From CAYNFS01 sp964396685 (GTDB lineage: Bacteria > Patescibacteriota > Doudnabacteria > UBA920 > 2-01-FULL-46-14): DNA of 51,560 bases. This document shows, piece by piece, positions 7,479 through 15,926 of this stretch. Both the position numbers and the translations under genes were made by a program. The notes under the pieces are model-generated. The model searched no databases and was not told the origin of the DNA. It worked only from the letters and a program-made list of their open reading frames with translations. Location of the stretch: the NCBI GenBank assembly GCA_964396685.1, contig CAYNFS010000009.1:1-51560 (forward strand), in the 5' to 3' direction. Numbering within the stretch: the stretch's first letter is position 1; the number at the start of each line of letters is the position of its first letter.

Positions 7479-8270
7479 ATGAGAAGGTATTTGCGAATTT
7501 ACTGGCATATGGTTAAGCAAAATATCAATCGGGATTTGCAGTTCCGCTCGGATTTCTGGCTCGCGGTTGCTACCCAGCTTGCCTGGTTTGGCATGCAGAT
7601 TTTGTTCTTCCGCATCTTGTTCAATCAGACGGTCGAGATAAACGGCTGGAGTTTTGAACATATCCTCGTGCTTTTGGCGGTTTTTTTGCTGATCGAAATG
7701 GTTGTTATCGGCTTGTTTATGCACAATTTTGCCCGAATGCCCTCGTACATCAGCGATGGGGAACTCGATTTTCTTTTGCTCAAACCCGTGGACGCCCAGT
7801 TTTTATCCAGCCTAAGATATTTTTCCACGAATTCTTTATTTAACATACTTCCGCCTCTGCTCCTGCTTTTTGTGGGTTTCGGCTCCTTGGGAATAACGGC
7901 TGGTCTTGGTCAGATTCTTTTGTTCGCCGTCGGTTTTGTGTCAAGCGTTGTCATTCTCTATTCTCTGTGGTTTATTACCGTGATTTCTTTATTTTGGATA
8001 AATAAGGTTTTTGAAATTCACGAATTTTTCTTAAGTTTGTTCCACTTCGTCAAATATCCGTCTTCGATTTACCGCGGGTTTGTGAAGCACTTTTTCAGCT
8101 TTGTTTTTCCCATTATTCTCACCGTTACGGTACCTGCGCAGATTCTTCTGAGTACGTTGGAAAACACGGCTAAGCTTCTATGGTTGCCCCTAATAGCCGC
8201 GATCACTTTTGCGCTTTCAAGGCTAATCTGGAAAGCGGGGCTTCGAAGGTACGTTTCGGCGTCCTCATGA
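7479..8270 (+). CDS. ABC-2 type permease (COG3694-like)
   Basis: 263 residues, six predicted membrane segments, starting one base after the previous stop, so probably translationally coupled. The start MRRYLRIYWHMVKQNINRDL and FRSDFWLAVATQLAWFGMQI follow the same layout as the previous permease (both begin M-R-x-Y-L), consistent with an ancient duplication. It is the second membrane subunit of the transporter with the ATPase at 8314-9303. Substrate unknown. A small hairpin (GCCCAT-AA-ATGGGC, 8275-8288) follows its stop. Confidence 0.85.
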   Translation: MRRYLRIYWHMVKQNINRDLQFRSDFWLAVATQLAWFGMQILFFRILFNQTVEINGWSFEHILVLLAVFLLIEMVVIGLFMHNFARMPSYISDGELDFLLLKPVDAQFLSSLRYFSTNSLFNILPPLLLLFVGFGSLGITAGLGQILLFAVGFVSSVVILYSLWFITVISLFWINKVFEIHEFFLSLFHFVKYPSSIYRGFVKHFFSFVFPIILTVTVPAQILLSTLENTAKLLWLPLIAAITFALSRLIWKAGLRRYVSASS

Positions 8271-8313
8271 TGAGCCCATAAATGGGCACGCTACGTTAGT
8301 TATGTGCAACGAT

Positions 8314-9303
8314 ATGAATAACATTGTTGAAGTTAAAAATTTAAGCAAGACTTACGAGTATTATAAAAAACAGCCCGGGCTTTGGGGGGCGGTCAAAGGG
8401 CTTTTTGCCCGCGAGAAACTTTACAACGAGGCCGTAAAAAATATCAGTTTTTCTGTCCAGGAAGGAGAGCTTGTCGGTTTCATAGGCCCTAATGGCGCGG
8501 GCAAAACCACGACTCTTAAGATTTTGTCGGGGATTCTGCATCCGACTTCGGGCGAAGTTAAAATTTTGGGTTTCGTTCCGTGGCGGCGGGCAAATGACTA
8601 TCTCCGGCAGATTTCGCTGGTCATGGGGAATAAAGAACAGCTTTGGTGGGATTTGCCGGCGATTGACAGCTTTTTGCTCAATCAAAAAATTTACGACATC
8701 CCCGAAGACGTCTTTCAAAAAAATCTCAAAAAACTTTCCCGCATGCTTCAGATCGACGATATCCTCGACGTGCAGGTGCGAAAATTGTCCCTGGGCCAGA
8801 GAATGAAAGCCGAACTTGCTCTTGCGCTTCTGCATAATCCCAGAATTTTATTTTTAGACGAGCCGACCATTGGCCTTGATGTCGTTTCCCAAAAAGGTGT
8901 CAGGGATTTTTTGCAAGAATATAATCGCGAGTCTAGGACAACGATTATTTTGACCTCTCACTACATGAATGACATTAAAGAACTGGCGGGGCGCGTTATA
9001 ACTATAGATCACGGCCAGATAATTTATGACGGCCTGCTGGAAAATCTCATCAGGCAGTTTGTGCGCGAAAAAACTCTGCGCGTTATTTTCAAAAACGATG
9101 TTGATGCCAAGGGTTTGGCAAAGTACGGCAAGACCGAGGTTCACGACAAAAACCTGGTGAAATTGATTGTCCCGCGCGAGCAAGTCTCGGAAATCACAAA
9201 AAAAATTCTGACCGAATTTCCAGTTGACGATCTTCTGGTGGAAGAGGTGGAGATAGAAGAGGTCGTGAGACTAATTTTTCAGAAAGGAGAGGTAATATCA
9301 TAG
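8314..9303 (+). CDS. ABC transporter ATPase (COG4586-like)
   Basis: 329 residues from ATG 8314 (MNNIVEVKNLSKTYEYY), chosen because the next ATPase starts the same way; ATG 8302 would add four residues. Walker A GPNGAGKT (58-65), signature LSLGQ (158-162), Walker B ILFLDEPT (178-185) and the D-loop are intact. An insertion after the first strand (YYKKQPGLWGAVKGLFAREK) and a C-terminal extension of about 90 residues are typical of the COG4586 group. It energises the two preceding permeases at the inner face of the membrane. Its stop lies within a 28-bp palindrome shared with the next gene. Confidence 0.92.
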   Translation: MNNIVEVKNLSKTYEYYKKQPGLWGAVKGLFAREKLYNEAVKNISFSVQEGELVGFIGPNGAGKTTTLKILSGILHPTSGEVKILGFVPWRRANDYLRQISLVMGNKEQLWWDLPAIDSFLLNQKIYDIPEDVFQKNLKKLSRMLQIDDILDVQVRKLSLGQRMKAELALALLHNPRILFLDEPTIGLDVVSQKGVRDFLQEYNRESRTTIILTSHYMNDIKELAGRVITIDHGQIIYDGLLENLIRQFVREKTLRVIFKNDVDAKGLAKYGKTEVHDKNLVKLIVPREQVSEITKKILTEFPVDDLLVEEVEIEEVVRLIFQKGEVIS

Positions 9304-9320
9304 ACTAGTCTATGATATTA
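9293..9320. promoter_or_regulatory. 28-bp perfect palindrome at a stop/start junction
   Basis: TAATATCATAGACT followed by its exact complement, centre CTAG. It covers the stop of the upstream ATPase (TAG 9301-9303) and an ATG at 9312. A strong ribosome site (AAGGAGAGG, about 9284-9292) ends where the palindrome begins, and ATG 9330 follows nine bases after it ends. As an RNA hairpin it would bring the ribosome site to normal distance from ATG 9330 and hide ATG 9312. Confidence 0.75.
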
Positions 9321-9329
9321 CAGCAAAAC

Positions 9330-10073
9330 ATGAACGTTATAGAAATAAAAAATCTCAAAAAAGTTTACAGTCCGAGGAAAAACCCGGTAGAGGCCCTAAA
9401 GGGCGTGAGTTTCTCGGTGCAAAAGGGGGAGATATTTGGGATTTTGGGTGTAAATGGAGCAGGAAAGTCTACCACCCTGAACATTTTGATAGGGCTTTTG
9501 ACGCCGACTGCGGGAAGGATTACTATTTTCGGTAAAGATTTTTTTAAGAGCGAAGATGAAATAAAACAGCGCATGAATATTGCTACGGCATATGCCGATT
9601 TGGCAAATAATCTCACCTTATACCGCAACCTGAAAGTATTCGCCGCTATCTATGGGGTAAAGAGGCCGACAAAAAAAATTGAATATTTGATGAATGATTT
9701 TGGGATTTGGCATCTGCGAAACAAATGGTTTGGCGATCTATCCGCAGGAGAAAAAACCAGGGCTAATCTTTGCAAGGCGCTGGTCAATGATCCCGAGCTT
9801 CTGCTTTTGGACGAGCCGACAGCGAGTCTTGATCCCTCAATCGCGGAACTGGTGAGACAGAAATTTTTGAACTATCAAAAAAACCTCGGATTAACGATTC
9901 TTATGACCTCGCATAATATGGCTGAAGTGGAGGAGATGTGCGGCCGCGTGGCTTTTTTGCACAAAGGGAGGATCTATATGATTGATTCACCGGACAATCT
10001 TGCTCGCGTTCACAAAGAGCCGGACTTGGAAAGGGTGTTTATCAAGTTAGCCAGAGGAGAATACGAAGAATGA
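9330..10073 (+). CDS. ABC transporter ATPase (DrrA/CcmA-like)
   Basis: 247 residues from ATG 9330 (MNVIEIKNLKKVYSP); ATG 9312 would add six residues but lies inside a palindrome with no proper ribosome site. Walker A GVNGAGKS (40-47), signature LSAGE, Walker B LLLLDEPTASLD and the switch histidine (TSHNM) are present. It lacks the long C-terminal extension of the preceding ATPase and belongs to the drug/polysaccharide export (DrrA) type. Its stop overlaps the start of the permease at 10070 by 4 bp, so the two form a second ABC-2 exporter. Confidence 0.92.
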   Translation: MNVIEIKNLKKVYSPRKNPVEALKGVSFSVQKGEIFGILGVNGAGKSTTLNILIGLLTPTAGRITIFGKDFFKSEDEIKQRMNIATAYADLANNLTLYRNLKVFAAIYGVKRPTKKIEYLMNDFGIWHLRNKWFGDLSAGEKTRANLCKALVNDPELLLLDEPTASLDPSIAELVRQKFLNYQKNLGLTILMTSHNMAEVEEMCGRVAFLHKGRIYMIDSPDNLARVHKEPDLERVFIKLARGEYEE

Positions 10074-10861
10074 TTAAGATGCATCGCGTTTGGGGTTATA
10101 TGCTTCGGCATCTTTATGAAATCGCGGCCACATATGATCGAAAGTTTGATATCGTTTTCTGGCCGACGATAGATTTGTTTATTTTTGGTTTTTTAAGCGT
10201 GTACGTTCAGCAAACCAATTCGCGCGCCGGTATTGCCGGTGCCATTGTCGGGGCTTTAATTCTCTGGGATCTGGCGTTTAACATCCAGCGAGACATCACG
10301 ATAACGCTTCTTGAGGACGCTTGGAGCAGAAATTTGTACAATATGTACTCAACGCCTCTCAAGATAAGCGAGATCATTTTAGGAACATTATTGCTGGCAA
10401 CGTTCAAAGCTTTCATTACAGTCGCGCTCATCACTTTTTTAGCTTGGCAGATTTTTGGTTTCAGTTTTGCGTCTGTCGGTTTTGATTTCATATTTTATCT
10501 TCTTAACATTTTCATTTTTGGCTGGGCATTTGGGTGTATGACCGCCTCGCTGATTTTCCGTTTTGGCATGAAACTTCAGATTTTTACCTGGTCCCTTTTG
10601 GCGGCAATTTATCCGATAAGCGGGGTTTATTATCCGGTTTCAATCTTACCCGGCTGGGCAGAGGTCCTGTCTCGGTTTCTGCCGTTAAGCTACGTATTTG
10701 AAGGACTTCGGGGGATTTTGATTTTTGGACAGCCGCAGGAAGGCGCTAGTCAGGCGGTAATTTTGGGATTAAATTTCATTTATTTGGGAATTGGCATCAT
10801 GTTTTTTTACCTGGGATTCAGAAATGCCAAAAACCGCGGCTGGTTTATTCATCCGACTTAA
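10070..10861 (+). CDS. ABC-2 type permease (DrrB/TagG-like)
   Basis: 263 residues with about six membrane segments; ATGA overlap with the ATPase gene. The C-terminal SGVYYPVSILPGWAEVLSRF followed by LPLSYVFEGLRG is the conserved ABC-2 permease signature (PxxxLPxWxxxxxxxxPLxxxxEGLR). It is the membrane half of the exporter with 9330-10073. Substrates of this class include drugs, lipids and polysaccharides; the nearby envelope genes make a glycolipid or polysaccharide plausible, but this is inference. Confidence 0.88.
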   Translation: MIKMHRVWGYMLRHLYEIAATYDRKFDIVFWPTIDLFIFGFLSVYVQQTNSRAGIAGAIVGALILWDLAFNIQRDITITLLEDAWSRNLYNMYSTPLKISEIILGTLLLATFKAFITVALITFLAWQIFGFSFASVGFDFIFYLLNIFIFGWAFGCMTASLIFRFGMKLQIFTWSLLAAIYPISGVYYPVSILPGWAEVLSRFLPLSYVFEGLRGILIFGQPQEGASQAVILGLNFIYLGIGIMFFYLGFRNAKNRGWFIHPT

Positions 10862-10863
10862 TT

Positions 10864-10928
10864 TGTTATAATAATTTCGACCTCTCCCTTAATCCCTCCC
10901 CTCGCCAGGGGATGGAGGAGATTTGAGG
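10864..10928 (+). promoter_or_regulatory. Extended -10 promoter and repeat-derived leader of holB
   Basis: TGTTATAAT (10864-10872) is an extended -10. Transcription from about 10880 would start at the palindromic element beginning GACCTCTCCC (10879-10925; family C, CCTCCCCTCGCCAGGGGATGG in the middle). The right arm of the element supplies GGAGGAG, 8-9 bases before the holB ATG, so a repeat appears to have become the ribosome-binding leader. Confidence 0.55.
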
Positions 10929-11744
10929 ATGGATTTTCCAAATATAATCGGGCATGAGAAACAAAAAAAGTTTTTCCTGCAGGCGGCAAAAAGCGGCAAG
11001 CTGGCGCACGCCTACGCTTTGGTCGGCGAGGAGAATATCGGCAAAGCTACTTTTGCCTTGGATTTGGCCAAAGCTTTGGGCGCAGATCCGGTTTTCGATG
11101 TTTTCCTGGTTGATTCCGAGCAAGGCTTGGAGATAGCCGAGGCCAGAAGCCTGCAAAGCCGTTTAAGTTTGACCCCGGCCGGAAGGCGTAAAGCCGCCGT
11201 GATTTCTTACGCGGAGAGAATGACTTTGTCCGCCGCAAACTCTCTTCTTAAAACTTTGGAAGATCCGCCTGCTCACTCTCTGCTTTTCCTGACCACTTCT
11301 AATTTTTATGGGTTTTTGCCGACTATCATGTCGCGGATTCAGAAAGTAAATTTTACGCGGCTTAGCGATGCCGAAATGAAGGAGGTGCTTAAGGATTGCG
11401 AGTTGTCGAAAGAAAGACTGACCCAAATTTTGCTTCTCTCGGCGGGCAGGCCGGGATTGGCCAAAAGATTGGCAGAAGATGAGGAGCTTCTAAAATTTTA
11501 CGATGTAGCCAAAAAGCAGTATGATATTCTTGAAGCTGGTAAACTTGCGGATAGACTCAAAACCGCGCAAGAATTGGCAGAGTTGGAAATCATCGAAATC
11601 CAAAATTTCTTAAAAATCGCGATGCAGATGTGGATCGAAACGGCCAAAGCGAAAGATTTAGGCAGGAAACTTCTTACGGCTTGGCAGGATTTGCAGTATA
11701 ATTTGAATACCAGATTGGTGCTTGATAATCTATTTTTACCCTAA
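10929..11744 (+). CDS. holB: DNA polymerase III delta prime-like clamp-loader subunit
   Basis: 271 residues from ATG 10929. It starts FPNIIGHEKQKKFFLQAAKS, the AAA+ N-terminal box of the gamma/tau/delta prime family, followed by HAYALVGEENIGKATFALDL, a degenerate Walker A with GK-A instead of GKT/S, then sensor 1 (LLFLTTS) and MSRIQ in place of the SRC motif. The zinc-binding cysteines of tau/gamma are absent. A non-ATP-binding clamp-loader subunit that opens the sliding clamp with delta and tau is the best fit. It is short compared with the E. coli protein (334), a common size reduction in this lineage. Confidence 0.85.
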   Translation: MDFPNIIGHEKQKKFFLQAAKSGKLAHAYALVGEENIGKATFALDLAKALGADPVFDVFLVDSEQGLEIAEARSLQSRLSLTPAGRRKAAVISYAERMTLSAANSLLKTLEDPPAHSLLFLTTSNFYGFLPTIMSRIQKVNFTRLSDAEMKEVLKDCELSKERLTQILLLSAGRPGLAKRLAEDEELLKFYDVAKKQYDILEAGKLADRLKTAQELAELEIIEIQNFLKIAMQMWIETAKAKDLGRKLLTAWQDLQYNLNTRLVLDNLFLP

Positions 11745-11836
11745 TGCGACTCCAATCTACGAATGGCACCCGAATTATGCGAATATTCGGAACATTCGAA
11801 TGAAGATTAGGATCATTCGGGTCGCTCAAAAAAATA
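11745..11836. other. Short intergenic segment with simple ATTCG repeats
   Basis: The 92-bp gap contains repeated ATTCG/CGAAT words, bounded by an inverted pair (ACCCGAAT and ATTCGGGT). I see no gene or clear promoter. Confidence 0.5.
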
Positions 11837-12865
11837 ATGAAAAAAGCAATTATCATAGTTTTACCTTTGTTATTTACGGCCCAAGCATGCAATTTCCTAT
11901 TTGGCGACATTACGGGCCAGCAAGGCTCGGGGCCGAGAGGGGTATTCGTCAGCACCGACAGCGGCCAGACTTGGCAGGAATCAAGTATCGTAAGCGGCGA
12001 TAAAAATCTTGGCAATGCGCAGGTCTCGAGGATCATTATTGAAAAGGCCAATAATCAAAATTTGCTGGTTGCCACGCTCAACGCCGGCGTGTTTGCCAGC
12101 GACAATCAGGCAAGCAAATGGTTTCGGCTTTTGCCGGAGGTGTCTGCGTATGACGCCTTTATCAATCCGCACAACAGCGAGGAAATTTTTGTCGCAGGAG
12201 CGAAGGCCAAGACGGCTACGATCATGGAAAGTCCGGATCGGGCAGGCAGCTGGATCCAAATTTACAGCGAACCCGTAAGCCAAGCCGCGGTGACTAGTTT
12301 GATCACTGATCCCAGAAACCCGGCGGTGCTTTTTGCCGGGCTTTCCACGGGGACGATTCTGCGCAGCATTGATTTCGGCAACACGTGGAACGTGTTAACG
12401 GATTTTAGCGATAGAATAGCGGCTTTGGCCCTAACACCCACGGGGCTGACTTTTTACATGTTGGGGCGCAGCGAAGGCTTGAGACGCTCAAACGACGGCG
12501 GAAAAAATTGGGCGAAAATAGAACTTCCCGAAAAGCCCACTTTTTATAACGCTTTTAACATTGATGCGAATAATTCGGCAGTGCTTTATATAGCGACTGA
12601 CAAAGGACTTTTTAGAAGCCAGGATAACGGCGCGAGTTTTAGCAAACTGCTCTTGCCTCTTACCCCCGAACTCAATAATGTTTCGGCAGTTGCGGTAAAT
12701 CCCAAGGATTCCCGGCAGATTTTTGCCGCGATTCGCGCGACGGTTTATAGAAGCGATGATGGCGGTACAACTTGGCGCACGAGCAAACTTCCCACGCAAA
12801 GGATAGTCAGCGATATCGCCATAGATCCTGCGGAGCCCAATCGTATTTATGTCGGCCTTAAATGA
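11837..12865 (+). CDS. BNR/sortilin-like beta-propeller lipoprotein
   Basis: 342 residues. It has an N-terminal signal with Cys18 in FTAQAC, a plausible but non-ideal lipobox. At least five Asp-box (BNR) motifs recur: STDSGQTW, SIDFGNTW, SNDGGKNW, SQDNGASF and SDDGGTTW, each followed by beta strands and I-x-(I/V)-D/N-P-x-N/D segments typical of VPS10/sortilin-type propellers. It is probably exported and membrane-tethered; ligand unknown. Not a sialidase by sequence, because the catalytic Arg/Glu/Tyr set is not apparent. Its stop overlaps frr by 4 bp. Confidence 0.8.
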   Translation: MKKAIIIVLPLLFTAQACNFLFGDITGQQGSGPRGVFVSTDSGQTWQESSIVSGDKNLGNAQVSRIIIEKANNQNLLVATLNAGVFASDNQASKWFRLLPEVSAYDAFINPHNSEEIFVAGAKAKTATIMESPDRAGSWIQIYSEPVSQAAVTSLITDPRNPAVLFAGLSTGTILRSIDFGNTWNVLTDFSDRIAALALTPTGLTFYMLGRSEGLRRSNDGGKNWAKIELPEKPTFYNAFNIDANNSAVLYIATDKGLFRSQDNGASFSKLLLPLTPELNNVSAVAVNPKDSRQIFAAIRATVYRSDDGGTTWRTSKLPTQRIVSDIAIDPAEPNRIYVGLK

Positions 12866-13407
12866 TTGAACAAAAAAAACAAGAGTTTGAAAATATAATC
12901 GTGCATCTCAAGCTTGAGCTGGCGAAACTGCGCACGGGGCGCGCTAATCCGGCCATGGTTGGGGATCTCAAAGTTGATTACTACGGGACACCAACGCCCA
13001 TCAAACAGCTTGGCAGTATTGCGGTACCGGAGCCGAGGCAGCTCGTCATTCAGCCTTGGGACAAGAACGCTTTACAGCCGGTAGAAAAAGCCATCCGCGA
13101 TTCGGATATCGGGCTTAATCCCGCAAACGAAGGGGACAAAATTCGCGTGACTATCCCGGAGCTTACTGAAGAGAGACGAAGAGAATTAACTAAGCTGGCC
13201 GGAAAAACTGCGGAAGAAGCTCGGGTGAAAATCAGAACCTTGCGCGAGGAAATCTGGAAAGGGATTAAGCAGCAGGAAGAGAGCGGCAAAATTACTGAGG
13301 ATGACAAGTTCCGCCAGCAAGAAAAGCTTCAAAAGCTGATAGACGAGTATAACGGAAAAATCAAAGAGCTTGCTGAGACCAAAGAAAAAGAGATAATGAC
13401 GATTTAG
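12862..13407 (+). CDS. frr: Ribosome recycling factor
   Basis: 181 residues, standard length. Frr splits post-termination ribosomes with EF-G. The long helical arm LELAKLRTGRANPAMV (16-31) and the hinge sequences YYGTPTPIKQLGSIAVPEPR, IRDSDIGLNPANEGD and IRVTIPELTEERRRELTKL are all conserved; the C-terminal helices form the three-helix bundle. The usual partners pyrH and tsf are not adjacent here. An ATGA overlap couples it to the BNR lipoprotein gene. Confidence 0.97.
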   Translation: MIEQKKQEFENIIVHLKLELAKLRTGRANPAMVGDLKVDYYGTPTPIKQLGSIAVPEPRQLVIQPWDKNALQPVEKAIRDSDIGLNPANEGDKIRVTIPELTEERRRELTKLAGKTAEEARVKIRTLREEIWKGIKQQEESGKITEDDKFRQQEKLQKLIDEYNGKIKELAETKEKEIMTI

Positions 13408-13452
13408 GAGCGAAAAACGAAAAGTGAAAAGCGCAAAATTAAAAGAATATGT

Positions 13453-13466
13453 TAAACTTTAAATTA
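13453..13466 (+). promoter_or_regulatory. Extended -10 element of rseP (near leaderless)
   Basis: TGTTAAACT (13450-13458) is an extended -10 ending about eight bases before the ATG, so the transcript would start at or next to the start codon. No ribosome site precedes the gene. Confidence 0.45.
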
Positions 13467-14578
13467 TGATACTGCTTACGATCCTGGTTTTTATTTTTAT
13501 TCTTGGGCTCTTGATTTTTGTCCACGAGGTGGGGCATTTTGTTATGGCCAAGCGAGCCGGGATGAGGGTGGAAGAGTTTGGCTTTGGTTTTCCGCCCAGA
13601 ATGTTTGGGATTAAGCGAGGCGAAACGATTTACTCGATAAACTTGATACCGCTTGGGGGTTTTGTGAAAATTACGGGAGAGGACGGGCGCAGTGATGATC
13701 CCAGAGCTTTTGTCAACAAAGGTTTTTGGCCGAGGTTCTCCACGCTTGTTGCCGGAGTGGCGATGAATTTCTTGCTGGGCTGGTTTTTGCTGTTTTTGGG
13801 CTTTGCCGCGATTGGCACGCCAACCGAGATTGCGGAAGGGGTTCAATTGCAGGCAAGGAGCATTTCCTCGCCGCAAATCGGCATAATTGCCGTTCAGAAA
13901 GACACGCCGGCGGAGTATGCCGGATTTAAGGTGGGAGACATTATCTTAAACTTGGATGGAAGAAAGTTTGAAAGTGTGGAGGAGCTTATCGCTTATAATA
14001 AAGCCCGTGCCGGATTCGAAGTAGTTTATGAACTTAAGCGCGGCAAGGAAATTATCACAAGGACGGTAACGCCTCGCCCCAATCCTCCTGCTGACAGCGG
14101 ACCGGTGGGTTTTGCTCCAGTAAAAATTGCCAACGCGACTTATCCTTTTTTTAAGGCGTTGGGTTTGTCTTTGACTGCTTTTGCCGACAGAGTGGCAGGG
14201 ATTACGCAGGCTTTCGGCATGCTTATCAAGAATCTTTTTGTTTCTGGAAAACTCATTGAAGGGCTTGCCGGGCCTGTGGGAATTGCCGTACTCACCCGCG
14301 ATTTTACCCAGCTGGGGGCGGTTTATCTTGTGCAGTTTATCGCGGTACTTTCAATCAACTTGGCAGTAATCAACGTTTTCCCTTTTCCGGCGCTTGACGG
14401 CGGCAGAGTCTTGTTCCTGTTGGTTGAGAAAGTTCGCGGAGCAAGAAGTATCAAATGGGAGCAGGTGGCAAACACCATCGGCTTTCTGCTTTTGATTTTG
14501 CTCATGGTCGCGGTGACATTTCGGGATGTGAATAGATTTTCAGAGCAGTTTAAGAGGCTGTTTGAGAGGATATTTTGA
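13466..14578 (+). CDS. rseP: RseP-like site-2 zinc metalloprotease
   Basis: 370 residues. The membrane-embedded active site HEVGH (20-24) lies in the first membrane segment, and the second metal ligand is in FPALDGGRVLFLL near residue 310. One PDZ domain lies between (about 115-190: KDTPAEYAGFKVGDIILNLDG). E. coli RseP has two PDZ domains and about 450 residues; the single-PDZ form is common in other phyla. The family cleaves anti-sigma factors or remnant signal peptides within the membrane. No anti-sigma gene is seen here. Confidence 0.93.
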   Translation: MILLTILVFIFILGLLIFVHEVGHFVMAKRAGMRVEEFGFGFPPRMFGIKRGETIYSINLIPLGGFVKITGEDGRSDDPRAFVNKGFWPRFSTLVAGVAMNFLLGWFLLFLGFAAIGTPTEIAEGVQLQARSISSPQIGIIAVQKDTPAEYAGFKVGDIILNLDGRKFESVEELIAYNKARAGFEVVYELKRGKEIITRTVTPRPNPPADSGPVGFAPVKIANATYPFFKALGLSLTAFADRVAGITQAFGMLIKNLFVSGKLIEGLAGPVGIAVLTRDFTQLGAVYLVQFIAVLSINLAVINVFPFPALDGGRVLFLLVEKVRGARSIKWEQVANTIGFLLLILLMVAVTFRDVNRFSEQFKRLFERIF

Positions 14579-15810
14579 TGAAACAGTCCGAGCTTTTCAC
14601 GAAAACTCTGAAAGAAGCGCCGAAAGACGAGGTGTCAGTTAATGCCAAGCTTTTGGCGCGCGGCGGTTTTATTTATAAAAATTCTGCCGGTATTTACACA
14701 ATGCTACCTTTGGGCTGGCGCGTGATACAAAAAATCGCCGATATTATTCGCGAGGAAATGAATGTCATCGGCGGGCAGGAGATGTTCATGCCAGCACTTG
14801 TGGAGAGAAGATATCTGGACGCGACTGATAGGTGGGATGTTGAAATCGGCTTTGAAGTCCGTGGCAAGAAAGAAGATCAGGCTAACTTCGTTTTGGGCTG
14901 GACGCATGAAGAAGTTTTAACCGCTATTGTTGCCAAATACATTAAATCATACAAAGATTTGCCTTTTGCCGCTTACCAGATCCAGACTAAATTCCGAAAC
15001 GAACCTCGGGCAAAGTCCGGCCTTTTGCGCGGCCGGGAATTTATAATGAAGGATCTTTACAGTTTTCACGCGACAGAGGAAGACTTTCGGCAATATTACG
15101 ATGTGGTGCGAGCGGCGTATTATAAAGTATTTGAACGCTGCGGCCTGCAAACAATTTATACGGAGTCCGCCGGGGGGGCTTTCACGGCTTCAAACACGCA
15201 CGAGTTTCAGGTTCCGACACCGGCGGGCGAAGATACGATATTTGTTTGTCAAAAATGCGAGTACGCGGAAAATTCAGAGATTTCGAAATTGCGAGAAGGC
15301 AGCAAGTGCCCCAGATGCGGGAACAAAGTCGAGGAAAAAAAATCCATTGAAGTCGGCAATATCTTTCCCTTGGGCACTAAATATTCCGAAGCGGTGAATC
15401 TGACTTATTTAGGTAAGGACGGCAAGAAACATTTGGTGGTTATGGGTTCTTACGGGATTGGGGTGGGTAGGACAATGGGCGCGATTGTTGAGGTTTTTCA
15501 CGATGAAAAGGGTATTATCTGGCCGGAGAACATGGCGCCTTTCAAGGTGCACTTGTTGGCATTGGGAGTTGATGCTTACAAAATTTACGAAGCTTTACTC
15601 AAGGCCGGAATTGAGGTATTATATGATGACAGAGAAGAAACGGCGGGCGTAAAATTTGCGGACGCTGATCTGATTGGGATACCGTATAGAGCGGTGGTGT
15701 CGGAAAAAACGCAAAAAGTCGGGAAGATTGAGATTAAGAAGCGTCAGGAGGCAAGGACAGAGTTTATTACATTGGAGACTCTTATATCAAAGATCAAAAA
15801 GCAAATATAA
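14578..15810 (+). CDS. proS: Prolyl-tRNA synthetase, editing-domain-less form
   Basis: 410 residues from ATG 14578 (TGATG overlap with the rseP stop). Class II motifs: motif 2 FRNEPRAKSGLLRGREFIMK and motif 3 GSYGIGVGRTMGAI; a C-terminal anticodon-binding domain follows (VHLLALGVD ... VLYDDREETAGVKFADADLI). Standard bacterial ProRS is about 570 residues, with a roughly 180-residue editing insertion between motifs 2 and 3. Here that space holds only a short four-Cys knuckle (CQKC ... CPRC). Cis-editing of Ala-tRNA(Pro) is therefore absent. Confidence 0.96.
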   Translation: MKQSELFTKTLKEAPKDEVSVNAKLLARGGFIYKNSAGIYTMLPLGWRVIQKIADIIREEMNVIGGQEMFMPALVERRYLDATDRWDVEIGFEVRGKKEDQANFVLGWTHEEVLTAIVAKYIKSYKDLPFAAYQIQTKFRNEPRAKSGLLRGREFIMKDLYSFHATEEDFRQYYDVVRAAYYKVFERCGLQTIYTESAGGAFTASNTHEFQVPTPAGEDTIFVCQKCEYAENSEISKLREGSKCPRCGNKVEEKKSIEVGNIFPLGTKYSEAVNLTYLGKDGKKHLVVMGSYGIGVGRTMGAIVEVFHDEKGIIWPENMAPFKVHLLALGVDAYKIYEALLKAGIEVLYDDREETAGVKFADADLIGIPYRAVVSEKTQKVGKIEIKKRQEARTEFITLETLISKIKKQI

Positions 15811-15821
15811 AAAAACATAGC

Positions 15822-15920
15822 AAAAATAAAAAGTGATTTTGTCATCCTGAACTTGATTCAGGATCTAAATAGATTCCGGGTCAAGCCCGGAATGACAGCG
15901 GGTCACTTATTTTATTTATC
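15822..15920. repeat. Palindromic element, family B variant, with an outer inverted repeat
   Basis: The core at 15841-15898 runs from GTCATCCTGAACTTGATTCA to GGGTCAAGCCCGGAATGAC. An outer pair (AAAATAAAAAGTGAT and GTCACTTATTTTATTT) surrounds it, as with the copy at 4331-4463. It occupies the gap between proS and the second mreB. Confidence 0.8.
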
Positions 15921-15926
15921 TTGATT

